64,000 bases of DNA from positions 42,958,024-43,022,023 of the forward strand of contig NC_090191.1 in the NCBI RefSeq assembly GCF_024679245.1, read 5' to 3'. Shown here in pieces: positions 28,816-41,544 of the stretch. The notes under the pieces are model-generated. The model made no database searches. It saw only the letters and a program-made list of their open reading frames with translations, and was not told where the DNA came from. Position numbers and translations under genes: made by a program. The first letter of the stretch is position 1; each line of letters opens with the position of its first letter. The stretch is from Pseudorasbora parva. Lineage: Eukaryota > Chordata > Actinopteri > Cypriniformes > Gobionidae.

Positions 28816-29499
28816 GAGCTTTACATGGTTTTGTTAAAGATAAATTCCCTTATGGAGAAAACAAATGGAGTTTTTACTTCCAGTTTCTCTCTATATGACT
28901 TCTGTGAGACTGGCGTTGGGAAAGCGGCCCTCTCGCTCAAATAAAGCCAGCATTATCAGAGGCCGAGCGGAAGCAACCCAATACACACGCTTTTGTGTTC
29001 ATTGAGTTCAAATTGACCCCTTTTCCTCTAAAGGTCCAACAGTCTTTCCACAAATGGATTTTTGATCCATTAAGAGAAGAAGAAAAAACGCGGGAGAAAG
29101 AAGGCCTCTCCTTTCAGGTTGACAGCAGGGGAATTCTGGGATGTGTTGCCAGGGGCGACCACAGGATGAACTCGAGGAACGTCAGCGAGCTTTTGGCCGG
29201 AGCGGAGCTCAAATATATCTGCGCTTTGATTTCCACAGACAGGAGGGAAGCTTATTTAACGTTCCAGAGGTTGAAAGTGCACTGCCAGCGTTTCACCGCC
29301 GCTATAAAAAGATTTATACCCCAAACAATAAAAACAACTCGGACTGAAATATAAACACGAATCACATTTCATGCTCACAGGCCGCAGATGAACCGCTGAT
29401 CACTGATGATTACATGTTTATTCATGTTTTGAATGTTTTGAGGACAGATTCATTGTAATCCTGATTCATATCATAATTCAGACTTTATTTGAAGAATAC
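28816..29499. other. Complex single-copy-like sequence
   Basis: Balanced composition, no tandem structure and no match elsewhere in the window. The 119-residue plus-strand frame at 28995-29354 has no recognised domain and no clear splice context; I do not call it a gene. Possible conserved noncoding DNA. Confidence 0.35.
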
Positions 29500-29770
29500 T
29501 CGGTTGGAATAAATTAAAAATAAATAAATAAATAAAATTAATAAACATAAAATTAAAATAAACATAAAATGGAACAAAATAAAACATTATGTTTAATTAA
29601 ATTGAAACAAAACAAAATAAACATAAATGAAAATTAAATAAAGAAAACGAGATGATATAAAATATTACATTTAAATAAAAAAATTAAATAAACATAAATA
29701 AAAACGAAATTAAATATTTAAATTAAAATTTTTTTTAAATTACATTAAAAATATTTTTTATTTATTTATT
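29500..29770. repeat. A/T-rich low-complexity AAATAAA/AACATAAAAT tract
   Basis: Degenerate AATAAA- and AACATAAAAT-type repeats; many fortuitous AATAAA signals. Confidence 0.8.
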
Positions 29771-30186
29771 GCCAAAGCAACATTTTAAGTCAATGCACTA
29801 CAATTATTAACTGGAAATAAACAGGCCTTCGTATCGCCAATGTCTCATGATTTCAGCAGTTTGACACGCGATCCGAATCATGAATCAATTCGCTGATTCA
29901 TAACCGTTTGAATCTTTATTTGAGGACAAACCCGGAAGAGGAGCCAATGCTGAATAAAGTCGTAGTTTTTGTTATTTTTGGACCCAAATGTATTTTGGAT
30001 GCTTCAAGAGACTCTAATTAACCCACTGATGTCTCATATGGACTACTGTGATGATGTTTTTATTCCCTTTCTGGACATGGACAGTATAGTGTGCATACAC
30101 TTGCATACGCTCTCGGACTAAATATAAAATATCTTAAACTGTGTGTGAAGATGAACGGAGGTCTTACGGGTGTGGAACGAGTCATT
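29771..30186. other. Intergenic sequence, nothing recognised
   Basis: No supported gene; ends at the M1 MITE. Confidence 0.35.
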
Positions 30187-30786
30187 AAAGGGATAGTTCA
30201 CCCAAAAATAAGCCTGTGATGTTTATCTGCTGACCCCCAGGGCATCAACATGTAGGTGTGTGTGTTTCTTCAGGAGAACACAAATGAAGATTTTTAACTC
30301 CTGTAACTTCCGTCTAGGGAGGTCAAACTGGCGCGATCATAGATATTATACCATGTAGATTCCTCATTCGACCGATCTGCGCAGGCACAACTGAAGATTC
30401 TATATAAATGCAGTATATCACACCAGCTTGACCTCACCTAACGGAAGTTACTGCCAATGGGAACACTTGATGAGATTCGTCTGATATGAGTATACATAAA
30501 TACTGTTGTGTTTCTCACAGAAACCGATCGGTTCGTGTCTTAAGACATCAGTGTGTCGTCACGAGCAGCAGGGTGTGTGTGTGTGTTGTCTAAGCATGTT
30601 TGTTTGTTTTTGCTCTCATAGAATTGTTCCCCCTTCACATCATTATGACCGACACACAGCAACGGTTGAGTTAAAAATCTTCATTTGTGTTCTCCTGAAG
30701 AAACAAACACACCTACATGTTGGATGCTCTGGGGGTCAGCAGATCAACATCACATGCTCATTTTTGGGTGAACTATCCCATTAAAA
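30187..30786. mobile_element. Foldback MITE family M1, second full copy
   Basis: Begins AAAGGGATAGTTCACCCAAA, contains GGCGCGATCATAGATATTAT, and ends TTTGGGTGAACTATCCCATT. Collinear with 5365-6057; part of the middle is inverted relative to it (the TAAGACATCAGTGTGTCG side). Confidence 0.8.
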
Positions 30787-30979
30787 TAAAAGGTAACCCA
30801 AAGTTTAAGGTACCCGAAAGTATTGTATCGGGACTCGGTCTTGGATCAAAGGCACAAAAGAGGTTTCTGGTGATTTAGTGTAGTCTGTGTTTTTATAAAC
30901 ATGTACATAAATATGTTTTATTGGTTTTGATTTATCGCTTAAAAAATAGAAAAACTGCATGTTTTTTTTTCTTCCCCAG

Positions 30980-31136
30980 CTTTAGAGACTCTCCTGTAGG
31001 ATGCTGGGAGTTTTCTGCGCAACCTGAGAGGGTGACAAGGCAACCGCACGCTGGAGACACACCGGGACTGTCATCGACGAGCCCAGAGTTTGACGAACGG
31101 CTTCCCCGGCCGTCTGAATGGAGGCTTGTGTTTGAG
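30980..31136 (+). other. Possible internal coding exon of an unknown host gene
   Basis: A strong polypyrimidine acceptor (TTTTTTTTTCTTCCCCAG) precedes 30980 and a GAG/GTAC donor follows 31136. The 157-nt segment is open in one frame, reading RDSPVGCWEFSAQPERV then TPGLSSTSPEFDERLPRPS, ending WRLVFE; the encoded stretch is S/P/E/R-rich like a disordered region. I do not recognise the protein, and no neighbouring exon is visible. It could equally be a 5' UTR exon or chance. Confidence 0.25.
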
Positions 31137-31452
31137 GTACACACACACACACACACACACACGGATGGACCTGCGGATCTCACACAGGTAAATCCGCTGT
31201 AGAGGAAGAGGATGTTGAGCTGAACCGCGTGTCTGAGAGTCGGGTTGCTTCAGACTGACTGGGTGGCTAGTGTGGGAAAACAAGTAAATGTCCACACACT
31301 GATGATAATACTCCTATAATTTATTATTAACATGATATACTTTGTGTGTGTGTGTGTGTGTGTATACATGTACATCCATGTATAAAATGATATAAATATA
31401 TTATATATTTAAATAAATCATATATTATTTAATTTCATATTTTACCATATAT
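31137..31452. other. Short CA/TG runs and AT-rich sequence
   Basis: (CA)n at about 31139-31162 and (TG)n at about 31343-31362; otherwise AT-rich with no gene. Confidence 0.5.
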
Positions 31453-31529
31453 TGGGTGGGATATATTAGGCAGCAAGTGAACATTTTGTCCTCAGAGTTG
31501 ATGTGTTAGAAGCCGGAGAAATGGGCAAG
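31453..31529 (+). mobile_element. 5' remnant of a Tc1-like transposon
   Basis: GGGTGGGATATATTAGGCAG, then GTCCTCAGAGTTGATGTGTT and GAGAAATGGGCAAG match the 5' region and start codon of the Tc1-like copies at 61430 and 42310. The homology stops just after the start codon, where the 28-bp minisatellite begins. Confidence 0.8.
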
Positions 31530-34500
31530 TCTCGGTGTAGTTCAGTGAGTGAGCTGGTCTCGGTGTAGTTCAGTGAGTGAGCTGGTCTCGGTGTAGTTCA
31601 GTGAGTGAGCTGGTCTCGGTGTAGTTCAGTGAGTGAGCTGGTCTCGGTGTAGTTCAGTGAGTGAGCTGGTCTCGGTGTAGTTCAGTGAGTGAGCTGGTCT
31701 CGGTGTTGTTCAGTGAGTGAGCTGGTCTCGGTGTAGTTCAGTGAGTGAGCTGGTCTCGGTGTAGTTCAGTGAGTGAGCTGGTCTCGGTGTAGTTCAGTGA
31801 GTGAGCTGGTCTCGGTGTAGTTCAGTGAGTGAGCTGGTCTCGGTGTAGTTCCGTGAGTGAGCTGGTCTCGGTGTAGTTCCGTGAGTGAGCTGGTCTCGGT
31901 GTAGTTCAGTGAGTGAGCTGGTCTCGGTGTAGTTCAGTGAGTGAGCTGGTCTCGGTGTAGTTCAGTGAGTGAGCTGGTCTCGGTGTAGTTCAGTGAGTGA
32001 GCTGGTCTCGGTGTAGTTCAGTGAGTGAGCTGGTCTCGGTGTAGTTCAGTGAGTGAGCTGGTCTCGTTGTAGTTCAGTGAGTGAGCTGGTCTCGGTGTAG
32101 TTCAGTGAGTGAGCTGGTCTCGGTGTAGTTCAGTGAGTGAGTTGGTCTCGGTGTAGTTCAGTGAGTGAGCTGGTCTCGGTGTAGTTCAGAGTGAGCTGGT
32201 CTCGGTGTAGTTCAGTGAGTGAGCTGGTCTCGGTGTAGTTCCGTGAGTGAGCTGGTCTCGGTGTAGTTCAGTGAGTGAGCTGGTCTCGGTGTAATTCCGT
32301 GAGTGAGCTGGTCTCGGTGTAGTTCAGTGAGTGAGCTGGTCTCGGTGTAGTTCAGTGAGTGAGCTGGTCTCGGTGTAGTTCAGTGAGTGAGCTGGTCTCG
32401 GTGTAGTTCAGTGAGTGAGCTGGTCTCGGTGTAGTTCAGTGAGTGAGCTGGTCTCGGTGTAGTTCAGTGAGTGAGCTGGTCTCGGTGTAGTTCAGTGAGT
32501 GAGCTGGTCTCGGTGTAGTTCAGTGAGTGAGCTGGTCTCGGTGTAGTTCAGTGAGTGAGCTGGTCTCGGTGTAGTTCCGTGAGTGAGCTGGTCTCGGTGT
32601 AGTTCAGTGAGTGAGCTGGTCTCGGTGTAGTTCCGTGAGTGAGCTGGTCTCGGTGTAGTTCCGTGAGTGAGCTGGTCTCGGTGTAGTTCAGTGAGTGAGC
32701 TGGTCTCGGTGTAGTTCAGTGAGTGAGCTGGTCTCGGTGTAGTTCAGTGAGTGAGCTGGTCTCGGTGTAGTTCAGTGAGTGAGCTGGTCTCGGTGTAGTT
32801 CAGTGAGTGAGCTGGTCTCGGTGTAGTTCAGTGAGTGAGCTGGTCTCGGTGTAGTTCAGTGAGTGAGCTGGTCTCGGTGTAGTTCAGTGAGTGAGCTGGT
32901 CTCGGTGTAGTTCAGTGAGTGAGCTGGTCTCGGTGTAGTTCAGTGAGTGAGCTGGTCTCGGTGTAGTTCAGTGAGTGAGCTGGTCTCGGTGTAGTTCAGT
33001 GAGTGAGCTGGTCTCGGTGTAGTTCAGTGAGTGAGCTGGTCTCGGTGTAGTTCCGTGAGTGAGCTGGTCTCGGTGTAGTTCAGTGAGTGAGCTGGTCTCG
33101 GTGTAGTTCAGTGAGTGAGCTGGTCTCGGTGTAGTTCCGTGAGTGAGCTGGTCTCGGTGTAGTTCAGTGAGTGAGCTGGTCTCGGTGTAGTTCCGTGAGT
33201 GAGCTGGTCTCGGTGTAGTTCAGTGAGTGAGCTGGTCTCGGTGTAATGAGTGAGCTGGTCTCGGTGTAGTTCAGTGAGTGAGCTGGTCTCGGTGTAGTTC
33301 CGTGAGTGAGCTGGTCTCGGTGTAGTTTAGTGAGTGAGCTGGTCTCGGTGTAGTTCAGTGAATGAGCTGGTCTCGGTGTAGTTTAGTGAGTGAGCTGGTC
33401 TCGGTGTAGTTCAGTGAGTGAGCTGGTCTCGGTGTAGTTCAGTGAGTGAGCTGGTCTCGGTGTAGTTCAGTGAGTGAGCTGGTCTCGGTGTAGTTCAGTG
33501 AGTGAGCAGGTCTCGGTGTAGTTCAGTGAGTGAGCTGGTCTCGGTGTAGTTCAGTGAGTGAGCTGGTCTCGGTGTAGTTCAGTGAGTGAGCTGGTCTCGG
33601 TGTAGTTCAGTGAGTGAGCTGGTCTCGGTGTAGTTTAGTGAGTGAGCTGGTCTCGGTGTAGTTCAGTGAGTGAGCTGGTCTCGGTGTAGTTCAGTGAGTG
33701 AGCTGGTCTCGGTGTAGTTCAGTGAGTGAGCAGGTCTCGGTGTAGTTCAGTGAGTGAGCTGGTCTCGGTGTAGTTCCGTGAGTGAGCTGGTCTCGGTGTA
33801 GTTCCGTGAGTGAGCTGGTCTCGGTGTAGTTCCGTGAGTGAGCTGGTCTCGGTGTAGTTCAGTGAGTGAGCTGGTCTCGGTGTAGTTCAGTGAGTGAGCT
33901 GGTCTCGGTGTAGTTCAGTGAGTGAGCTGGTCTCTGTGTAGTTCCGTGAGTGAGCTGGTCTCGGTGTAGTTCAGTGAGTGAGCTGGTCTCGGTGTAGTTC
34001 CGTGAGTGAGCTGGTCTCGGTGTAGTTTAGTGAGTGAGCTGGTCTCGGTGTAGTTCAGTGAATGAGCTGGTCTCGGTGTAGTTTAGTGAGTGAGCTGGTC
34101 TCGGTGTAGTTCAGTGAGTGAGCTGGTCTCGGTGTAGTTCAGTGAGTGAGCTGGTCTCGGTGTAGTTCAGTGAGTGAGCTGGTCTCGGTGTAGTTCAGTG
34201 AGTGAGCAGGTCTCGGTGTAGTTCAGTGAGTGAGTTGGTCTCGGTGTAGTTCAGTGAGTGAGCTGGTCTCGGTGTAGTTTAGTGAGTGAGCTGGTCTCGG
34301 TGTAGTTCAGTGAGTGAGCTGGTCTCGGTGTAGTTTAGTGAGTGAGCTGGTCTCGGTGTAGTTCAGTGAGTGAGCTGGTCTCGGTGTAGTTCAGTGAGTG
34401 AGCTGGTCTCGGTGTAGTTCAGTGAGTGAGCAGGTCTCGGTGTAGTTCAGTGAGTGAGCTGGTCTCGGTGTAGTTCCGTGAGTGAGCTGGTCTCGGTGTA

Positions 34501-36680
34501 GTTCCGTGAATGAGCTGGTCTCGGTGTAGTTCAGTGAGTGAGCTGGTCTCGGTGTAGTTCAGTGAGTGAGCTGGTCTCGGTGTAGTTCAGTGAGTGAGCT
34601 GGTCTCGGTGTAGTTCAGTGAGTGAGCTGGTCTCGGTGTAGTTCAGTGAGTGAGCTGGTCTCGGTGTAGTTCAGTGAGTGAGCTGGTCTCGGTGTAGTTC
34701 CGTGAGTGAGCTGGTCTCGGTGTAGTTTAGTGAGTGAGCTGGTCTCGGTGTAGTTCAGTGAATGAGCTGGTCTCGGTGTAGTTCAGTGAGTGAGCTGGTC
34801 TCGGTGTAGTTTAGTGAGTGAGCTGGTCTCTGTGTAGTTCCGTGAGTGAGCTGGTCTCGGTGTAGTTCCGTGAGTGAGCTGGTCTCGGTGTAGTTCAGTG
34901 AGTGAGCTGGTCTCGGTGTAGTTCAGTGAATGAGCTGGTCTCGGTGTAGTTTAGTGAGTGAGCTGGTCTCGGTGTAGTTCAGTGAGTGAGCTGGTCTCGG
35001 TGTAGTTCAGTGAGTGAGCTGGTCTCGGTGTAGTTCAGTGAGTGAGCTGGTCTCGGTGTAGTTCAGTGAGTGAGCAGGTCTCGGTGTAGTTCAGTGAGTG
35101 AGCTGGTCTCGGTGTAGTTCAGTGAGTGAGCTGGTCTCGGTGTAGTTTAGTGAGTGAGCTGGTCTCGGTGTAGTTCAGTGAATGAGCTGGTCTCGGTGTA
35201 GTTTAGTGAGTGAGCTGGTCTCGGTGTAGTTCAGTGAGTGAGCTGGTCTCGGTGTAGTTCAGTGAGTGAGCTGGTCTCGGTGTAGTTCAGTGAGTGAGCT
35301 GGTCTCGGTGTAGTTCAGTGAGTGAGCAGGTCTCGGTGTAGTTCAGTGAGTGAGCTGGTCTCGGTGTAGTTCCGTGAGTGAGCTGGTCTCGGTGTAGTTC
35401 AGTGAGTGAGCTGGTCTCGGTGTAGTTCCGTGAGTGAGCTGGTCTCGGTGTAGTTCAGTGAGTGAGCTGGTCTCGGTGTAGTTTAGTGAGTGAGCTGGTC
35501 TCGGTGTAGTTCAGTGAGTGAGCTAGTCTCGGTGTAGTTCAGTGAGTGAGCTGGTCTCGGTGTAGTTTAGTGAGTGAGCTGGTCTCGGTGTAGTTCAGTG
35601 AGTGAGCTGGTCTCGGTGTAGTTCCGTGAGTGAGCTGGTCTCGGTGTAGTTCCGTGAGTGAGCTGGTCTCGGTGTAGTTTAGTGAGTGAGCTGGTCTCGG
35701 TGTAGTTCAGTGAGTGAGCTGGTCTCGGTGTAGTTCAGTGAGTGAGCAGGTCTCGGTGTAGTTCAGTGAGTGAGCTGGTCTCGGTGTAGTTCCGTGAGTG
35801 AGCTGGTCTCGGTGTAGTTCCGTGAGTGAGCTGGTCTCGGTGTAGTTCCGTGAGTGAGCTGGTCTCGGTGTAGTTCAGTGAGTGAGCTGGTCTCGGTGTA
35901 GTTCAGTGAGTGAGCTGGTCTCGGTGTAGTTCAGTGAGTGAGCTGGTCTCTGTGTAGTTCTGTGAGTGAGCTGGTCTCGGTGTAGTTCAGTGAATGAGCT
36001 GGTCTCGGTGTAGTTTAGTGAGTGAGCTGGTCTCGGTGTAGTTCAGTGAGTGAGCTGGTCTCGGTGTAGTTCAGTGAGTGAGCTGGTCTCGGTGTAGTTT
36101 AGTGAGTGAGCTGGTCTCGGTGTAGTTCAGTGAGTGAGCAGGTCTCGGTGTAGTTCAGTGAGTGAGCTGGTCTCGGTGTAGTTCAGTGAGTGAGCTGGTC
36201 TCGGTGTAGTTCAGTGAGTGAGCAGGTCTCGGTGTAGTTCAGTGAGTGAGCTGGTCTCGGTGTAGTTCCGTGAGTGAGCTGGTCTCGGTGTAGTTCAGTG
36301 AGTGAGCTGGTCTCGGTGTAGTTCCGTGAGTGAGCTGGTCTCGGTGTAGTTCAGTGAGTGAGCTGGTCTCGGTGTAGTTTAGTGAGTGAGCTGGTCTCGG
36401 TGTAGTTCAGTGAGTGAGCTAGTCTCGGTGTAGTTCAGTGAGTGAGCTGGTCTCGGTGTAGTTCAGTGAGTGAGCTGGTCTCGGTGTAGTTCAGTGAGTG
36501 AGCTGGTCTCGGTGTAGTTCAGTGAGTGAGCTGGTCTCGGTGTAGTTCAGTGAGTGAGCTGGTCTCGGTGTAGTTCAGTGAGTGAGCTGGTCTCGGTGTA
36601 GTTCAGTGAGTGAGCTGGTCTCGGTGTAGTTCAGTGAGTGAGCTGGTCTCGGTGTAGTTCAGTGAGTGAGCTAGTCTCGG
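31530..36680. repeat. 28-bp minisatellite, about 184 units
   Basis: Unit is TCTCGGTGTAGTTCAG followed by TGAGTGAGCTGG. Common variants are TTCCGTGAG, TTTAGTGAG, GTGAATGAG and GAGCAGG. Variant markers repeat exactly 700 bp (25 units) apart between about 33300 and 34770, showing higher-order duplication. Stops in every frame prevent long ORFs. It starts at the ATG region of a Tc1 remnant. Confidence 0.97.
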
Positions 36681-37136
<456 letters not shown>

Positions 37137-37340
37137 TATTTAACTTTAACTTTATACTACAAACCAACATATATCAGCTATTAATTATTCTCAATGCCTA
37201 CTACACTATAATTCCTGATAGATAAAATCAAGTCCCGTTCCACATTTGATGTTAAATAAATCCGTTTTCACCTCAAACGGTTGTTTTTTGAGTTCATAAC
37301 CCAATCTATTCCTGTTAGACACTATGATTGAATTGTTTAT

Positions 37341-37778
37341 ACACTGCAATTTTCTATTTTCTTTTTACTTAAAAATTTTGTCTTGTTTCTAGTCTTAATA
37401 TCTAACAATTGTTAAATCAAGATACATTTACTGTATAAGTAAGACGACATATATTTTTTTCATGTTTTCTTAAAAATAAAATCAAAATTAAGAGTTTTTG
37501 CTTAAAACAAGATAAATAATCTGCCAATAGGGTGAGAAAAATAATCTTGTTTCTTGTTTCCGTCCCAAACAGAAAACAAGATTATTTTTCTCACCCCATT
37601 GGCAGATTATTTATCTTATTTTAAGCAAAAACTCTCTTCATTTTGAGGTATTTTTCCCAAAAACAAGACAATAATTTGTACTTGTCTAGTAAATGTTTCT
37701 TAATTTTAGAATTTTTTGATATTAAGACTAGAAAGAAGACAAAAATACTAAGTAAGAAAAGCATTTTTTTGCAGTGTA
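37341..37778. mobile_element. Foldback MITE with CACTGCAA/TTGCAGTG ends
   Basis: Near-complete inverted structure: TACACTGCAATTTTCTATTT and TTTGTCTTGTTTCTAGTCTT on the left, mirrored by ATATTAAGACTAGAAAG and TTTTTTTGCAGTGTA on the right, with the centre near 37540-37570. A much shorter relative lies at 57829-57942. Confidence 0.8.
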
Positions 37779-38167
37779 AACAGAAAATAAAAATGGCAAT
37801 GTGAAATGGCAGTAAGTTCATGGTGCAAATCCATCCGCGGTGCATTATTGGAGTCATGTTTTATGGACACCCGTTGACTCGGCGATGCCGTTTTCTTGTC
37901 ACTGCTCAACTCACGCTGTTCTTCTTCCGTCCCATCGCTGCCCAAAACTGAATTGTTTAATTTTTAACCACGTCAGCTGGTTCGGCTCACCTGCGTCGAG
38001 TGCGGCTAAAGTGCAGTGAAACTCAGAGGAAGTGGAAGATGTGATTCATTTCAACCACAGGAGCTCCTGGTGTTTGGATGAGAAACTGGCTGTGTTTGCT
38101 TCCTGTCCCACAGGATATGATGTCATCTCCGTCGAAACGTCCCTGATCAGACTCGACTTACACACGT
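37779..38167. other. Intergenic sequence, nothing recognised
   Basis: No supported gene. Confidence 0.35.
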
Positions 38168-39730
38168 GCTGCGTCCCAATTCGCCTACTTATACTACGTC
38201 CTAAAAGTATATACTCTTTTAGTGAAGAAAAAGCACATAGTTTTGAGTGTGTAGAAGAAGAGTGTGCAAGCTTCGGGACTACTTCGTCATCTTTAACGGA
38301 CTCTGTTGCTTAGTTACGCGCATCCCATAACCGTTTAAACTGCCCTGTCAATCATCATCACAGTTAAAGCCATCAACATTCAGATTAACTTCCATATCGG
38401 GGAGAAATGTTGATTCGCAGGTTAAATATAATGATGAATTTAGAAGTTAAAGGCCAAACGTGTCATTACTAAAGTTCTCAGTGCTGCTGCCGGTGAAATA
38501 TAATGAGGACAGCACTGAATAAATATCTTTAGTCAGGTTAATACTGATAGTTGATCACTCAAACCCCTTTATCTAAACTTCTCTACTTAACGGTCGGACT
38601 CGCACATCCGCCATGTTTGTAGTTTTTTAACACTTTTTATCCTCATTTGTAGTTCTAATCGAATCCTCATCCACCTCGCAGTGGGTTGTGGGTAATATCA
38701 GCCGTTAGAGTGTGTGTCGATCCGCACTTCGAATACTGAGCGGAAATAGTAAACCATCCGGGCAGTGTTCGAACTATATCGTGGCCTTTGGGGGAGCCCA
38801 CTTTTCGGGTGTGTGTGTGTGTGGGGGGGGGGGGGGTTGTGCGCGTGGAAGAGAGGACGTGTATATTCCTTCACACACTGGTGAACGGGTCAATCTATTG
38901 CTTAATGCATTGCGGAGACTCTTAATATACAATTTACAATCATTGAAGAACATCTTTGATTTTAATGAAGGAAGAAAAAACAAGAATTGATAGGTCAAAA
39001 AGCCCACAAATAGTCTATAAACAAAGCATCCGGCTGTCTTTGAGTTCACATGAACGGTTGAAGTTACTCGTCATACAGAAGAATACCATAATTCCTCCAT
39101 TTAATTAACGTTAGTCTTATTAGGACATTGATAGTCGCGCAGACCTATACCAACCCAGCCACAACACATAATTGGGAATAACATGCCTTATCACAGAATC
39201 GACCACAGAGGCATGGGGTCAGCTTCCTTTGCTGTTCTTCCAGAAATCCAAGATCAAGAAGTGGATATTCGTTTTAGTTTTTTCTACGAATCTTTGCGTT
39301 GACATGTACTAAACATGAGTAGAATTTGCACTGCAGCGCCACCACACCTTGATGGTCATGACAAGAACAGCATATATAGTTATCTTTATGAAAGTGAATT
39401 AGATTTAAATTGCCGTCATGCATGAATTAATTATATATTTTTAGCAATTTTACATATAATAATCCAAGATGATCACATTACAGAAAACTGAAATTGCACC
39501 TCAAAATAACACGGTGTCAATATTTTTGAGACCCCCCAAAATTTCTCAAATCACGTTTTCAGGGGAGCCCATGTCTTATTTAGGGGAGCCGAGCTCCCCC
39601 TAGCTCCCCCTTAGTTCGCACCCTGCATCCGGGTATCTTTGGCATACTCTTTTCAACATACTACGATTTGGGACATACTAATTTTATTCTCGAATACTAT
39701 TTAGTACGGAGTGTGTGAATTGAGACGCAG
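38168..39730. mobile_element. TIR element GCTGCGTCCCAATTCGC with a probable nested insertion
   Basis: Left end GCTGCGTCCCAATTCGCCTA and right end GTGTGTGAATTGAGACGCAG are inverted; subterminal TATACTACG and CATACTACGA also pair. A block at about 38785-39630 is bounded by GGGAGCCCACTTTTCGGGTG and GGGGAGCCGAGCTCCCCC phrases and looks like a later insertion. No transposase. Confidence 0.55.
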
Positions 39731-39844
39731 GGACGGGTTACGCAGATACTACAGTCTCATTCCCATAATGCACCACAACGATGGACCGCTTTTTAAAAAC
39801 TGCAACATGAACCTAATGCCACTTGACATCATGTATTTAAAAGC

Positions 39845-40100
39845 ATTGGCCAAAGCATCACACTGCCTCCGCCGGCTCGCCTTCTTCCCATAGTGCATCC
39901 TGGGGCCATGTGTTCCCCAGGTAAGCCACACACACACACACACACCCGGCCATCCACGTGATGTAGAAGAACACGTGATTCCTCAGACCAGGCCACCTTC
40001 TTCCATTGCTCCGTGGTCCAGTTCTGATGCTCACGTGCCACTGTTGGTGCTTTCGGCGGGGTCAGGGGTCAGAGGTCACCCTGACTGGTCAGTTTTATGG
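39845..40100 (-). pseudogene. Tc1-like transposase fragment (catalytic region)
   Basis: Minus-strand translation gives AREHQNWTTEQWKKVAWSEE, LLHHVDGRV and, after a frame change at a CA run, LPGEHMAPGCTMGRR with GGGSVML. This is the W(S/T)DESR region of Tc1-like transposases, here with E replacing D in WSEES. Truncated. It has the same orientation as the N-terminal fragment at 41831-42325; together they may be one broken element. Confidence 0.75.
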
Positions 40101-40268
40101 CTCTAGAGCAGGTTATTTCCTCATATTCTCCAGTGTTGCGGCTCCACTTTCCCCAGTCTGTCAGTAATTCTGTTTAGGACTTGTTTCTATGAAGCCCCAC
40201 CTTCTGAAAAGAACACTGTGCTCTGATTGGTCGGCTGGAGCAGTGTGTTGTGATTGGTCAAGCCATTA

Positions 40269-40272
<4 letters not shown>

Positions 40273-40304
<32 letters not shown>

Positions 40305-40547
40305 GCTTTACTAAAAATAACCTGCTCTTGATTAATGGTGGTCAGTGTCTCAGTCACGCGCCTTCATCTGTTTAACGCTGAAGCAACGTTAAGGAAAATA
40401 ACCTGAAGCTGCATGTGTCCTGCATCTGCCCTCACTTATGAGAAAGAGAGAGAGTGAAAGAAAGAAAGAGAGAGACACATGTCTGTCCATCCTCCGTTTC
40501 ACAGCTGGAGACTGGAATGTTTCCGACGGCACATGGTCATCTCACTT

Positions 40548-40581
<34 letters not shown>

Positions 40582-40589
40582 GCACACGC

Positions 40590-40670
<81 letters not shown>

Positions 40671-40706
40671 TTACGACGGGAAATCTGACATACACTGAGG
40701 AAAAGA

Positions 40707-40782
<76 letters not shown>
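40273..40782. repeat. Compound (CT)n and (CA)n microsatellites
   Basis: CT run at about 40273-40303, CT then CA at about 40549-40666, CA again at 40709-40782, separated by short unique sequence. Confidence 0.9.
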
Positions 40783-40785
<3 letters not shown>

Positions 40786-40858
40786 TTGTATATGTATGTG
40801 TTATTTAATGATGTACAAATAAAATATTAAAAAATAATGTCCTTTAAAAAAAACTTAA

Positions 40859-41073
40859 CACTGTAAAAAAAGGCACATTCTGAACTTTTGCAGTACAATC
40901 GACTTGAATGTTTGTTATTTCAACTTAAATTATGTTAAACTGACTTTAAAAAATGATCTTCAAATCTTGTATAACTAATAAAAGAAGTTTAACAGTTAAC
41001 TTATTTTGATGGGTTAAAACAATGTAAAAACATCTGTTGTCATAACTTATTGAACATATAATTTTTTACAGTA
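40859..41073. mobile_element. Small AT-rich MITE with CACTGTAAAAAA ends
   Basis: CACTGTAAAAAAAGGCACAT at the left and ATAATTTTTTACAGTAGG at the right; TTTAAAAAATGATC and AACTTATT motifs inside. Related in its ends to family M2. Confidence 0.5.
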
Positions 41074-41457
41074 GGCTTAATTTTCCTGAAAATGTGAAAA
41101 TATAATGTAATGCATATGAAAAACATAAAAACAAAATTCTATTGATTTTGCAGTTAAACGTGACATGAAATATGTTCTATTTAACATCTAATAAAAAAGA
41201 ATAAAAAAATACAAATTATGAAAAAATTGTTACTTTAAAAAAATGTAACAATTTTTTTAAAAAATGGGCTTAGATTTTTTTTGTTATTTATATATATATA
41301 TTCGACCTGTTTAAATTACTCAAACTCTTCAACAAAGTGCAATGCCTAATTTTCAATCCAGCTCAGCATTCTTTCTACACTCCAAACCTCTTCAAAGTGT
41401 TCCAATTTTCAATGAGAGTAGAAAATAAAATAATGATGCTTTATATATATATATATT

Positions 41458-41458
<1 letters not shown>

Positions 41459-41541
<83 letters not shown>
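41459..41541. repeat. (GA)n microsatellite
   Basis: About 82 bp of GA repeat, following a short TA run. Confidence 0.95.

Positions 41542-41544
<3 letters not shown>

Noticed and set aside
28995..29354. 119-residue plus-strand frame as a gene
   Set aside because: No recognised domain, no convincing splice sites or promoter, and AT/GC pattern not clearly coding.
31530..36680. CRISPR-like regular array
   Set aside because: Units abut with no spacers, and the host is a eukaryote; it is a minisatellite. The same holds for the other tandem arrays.
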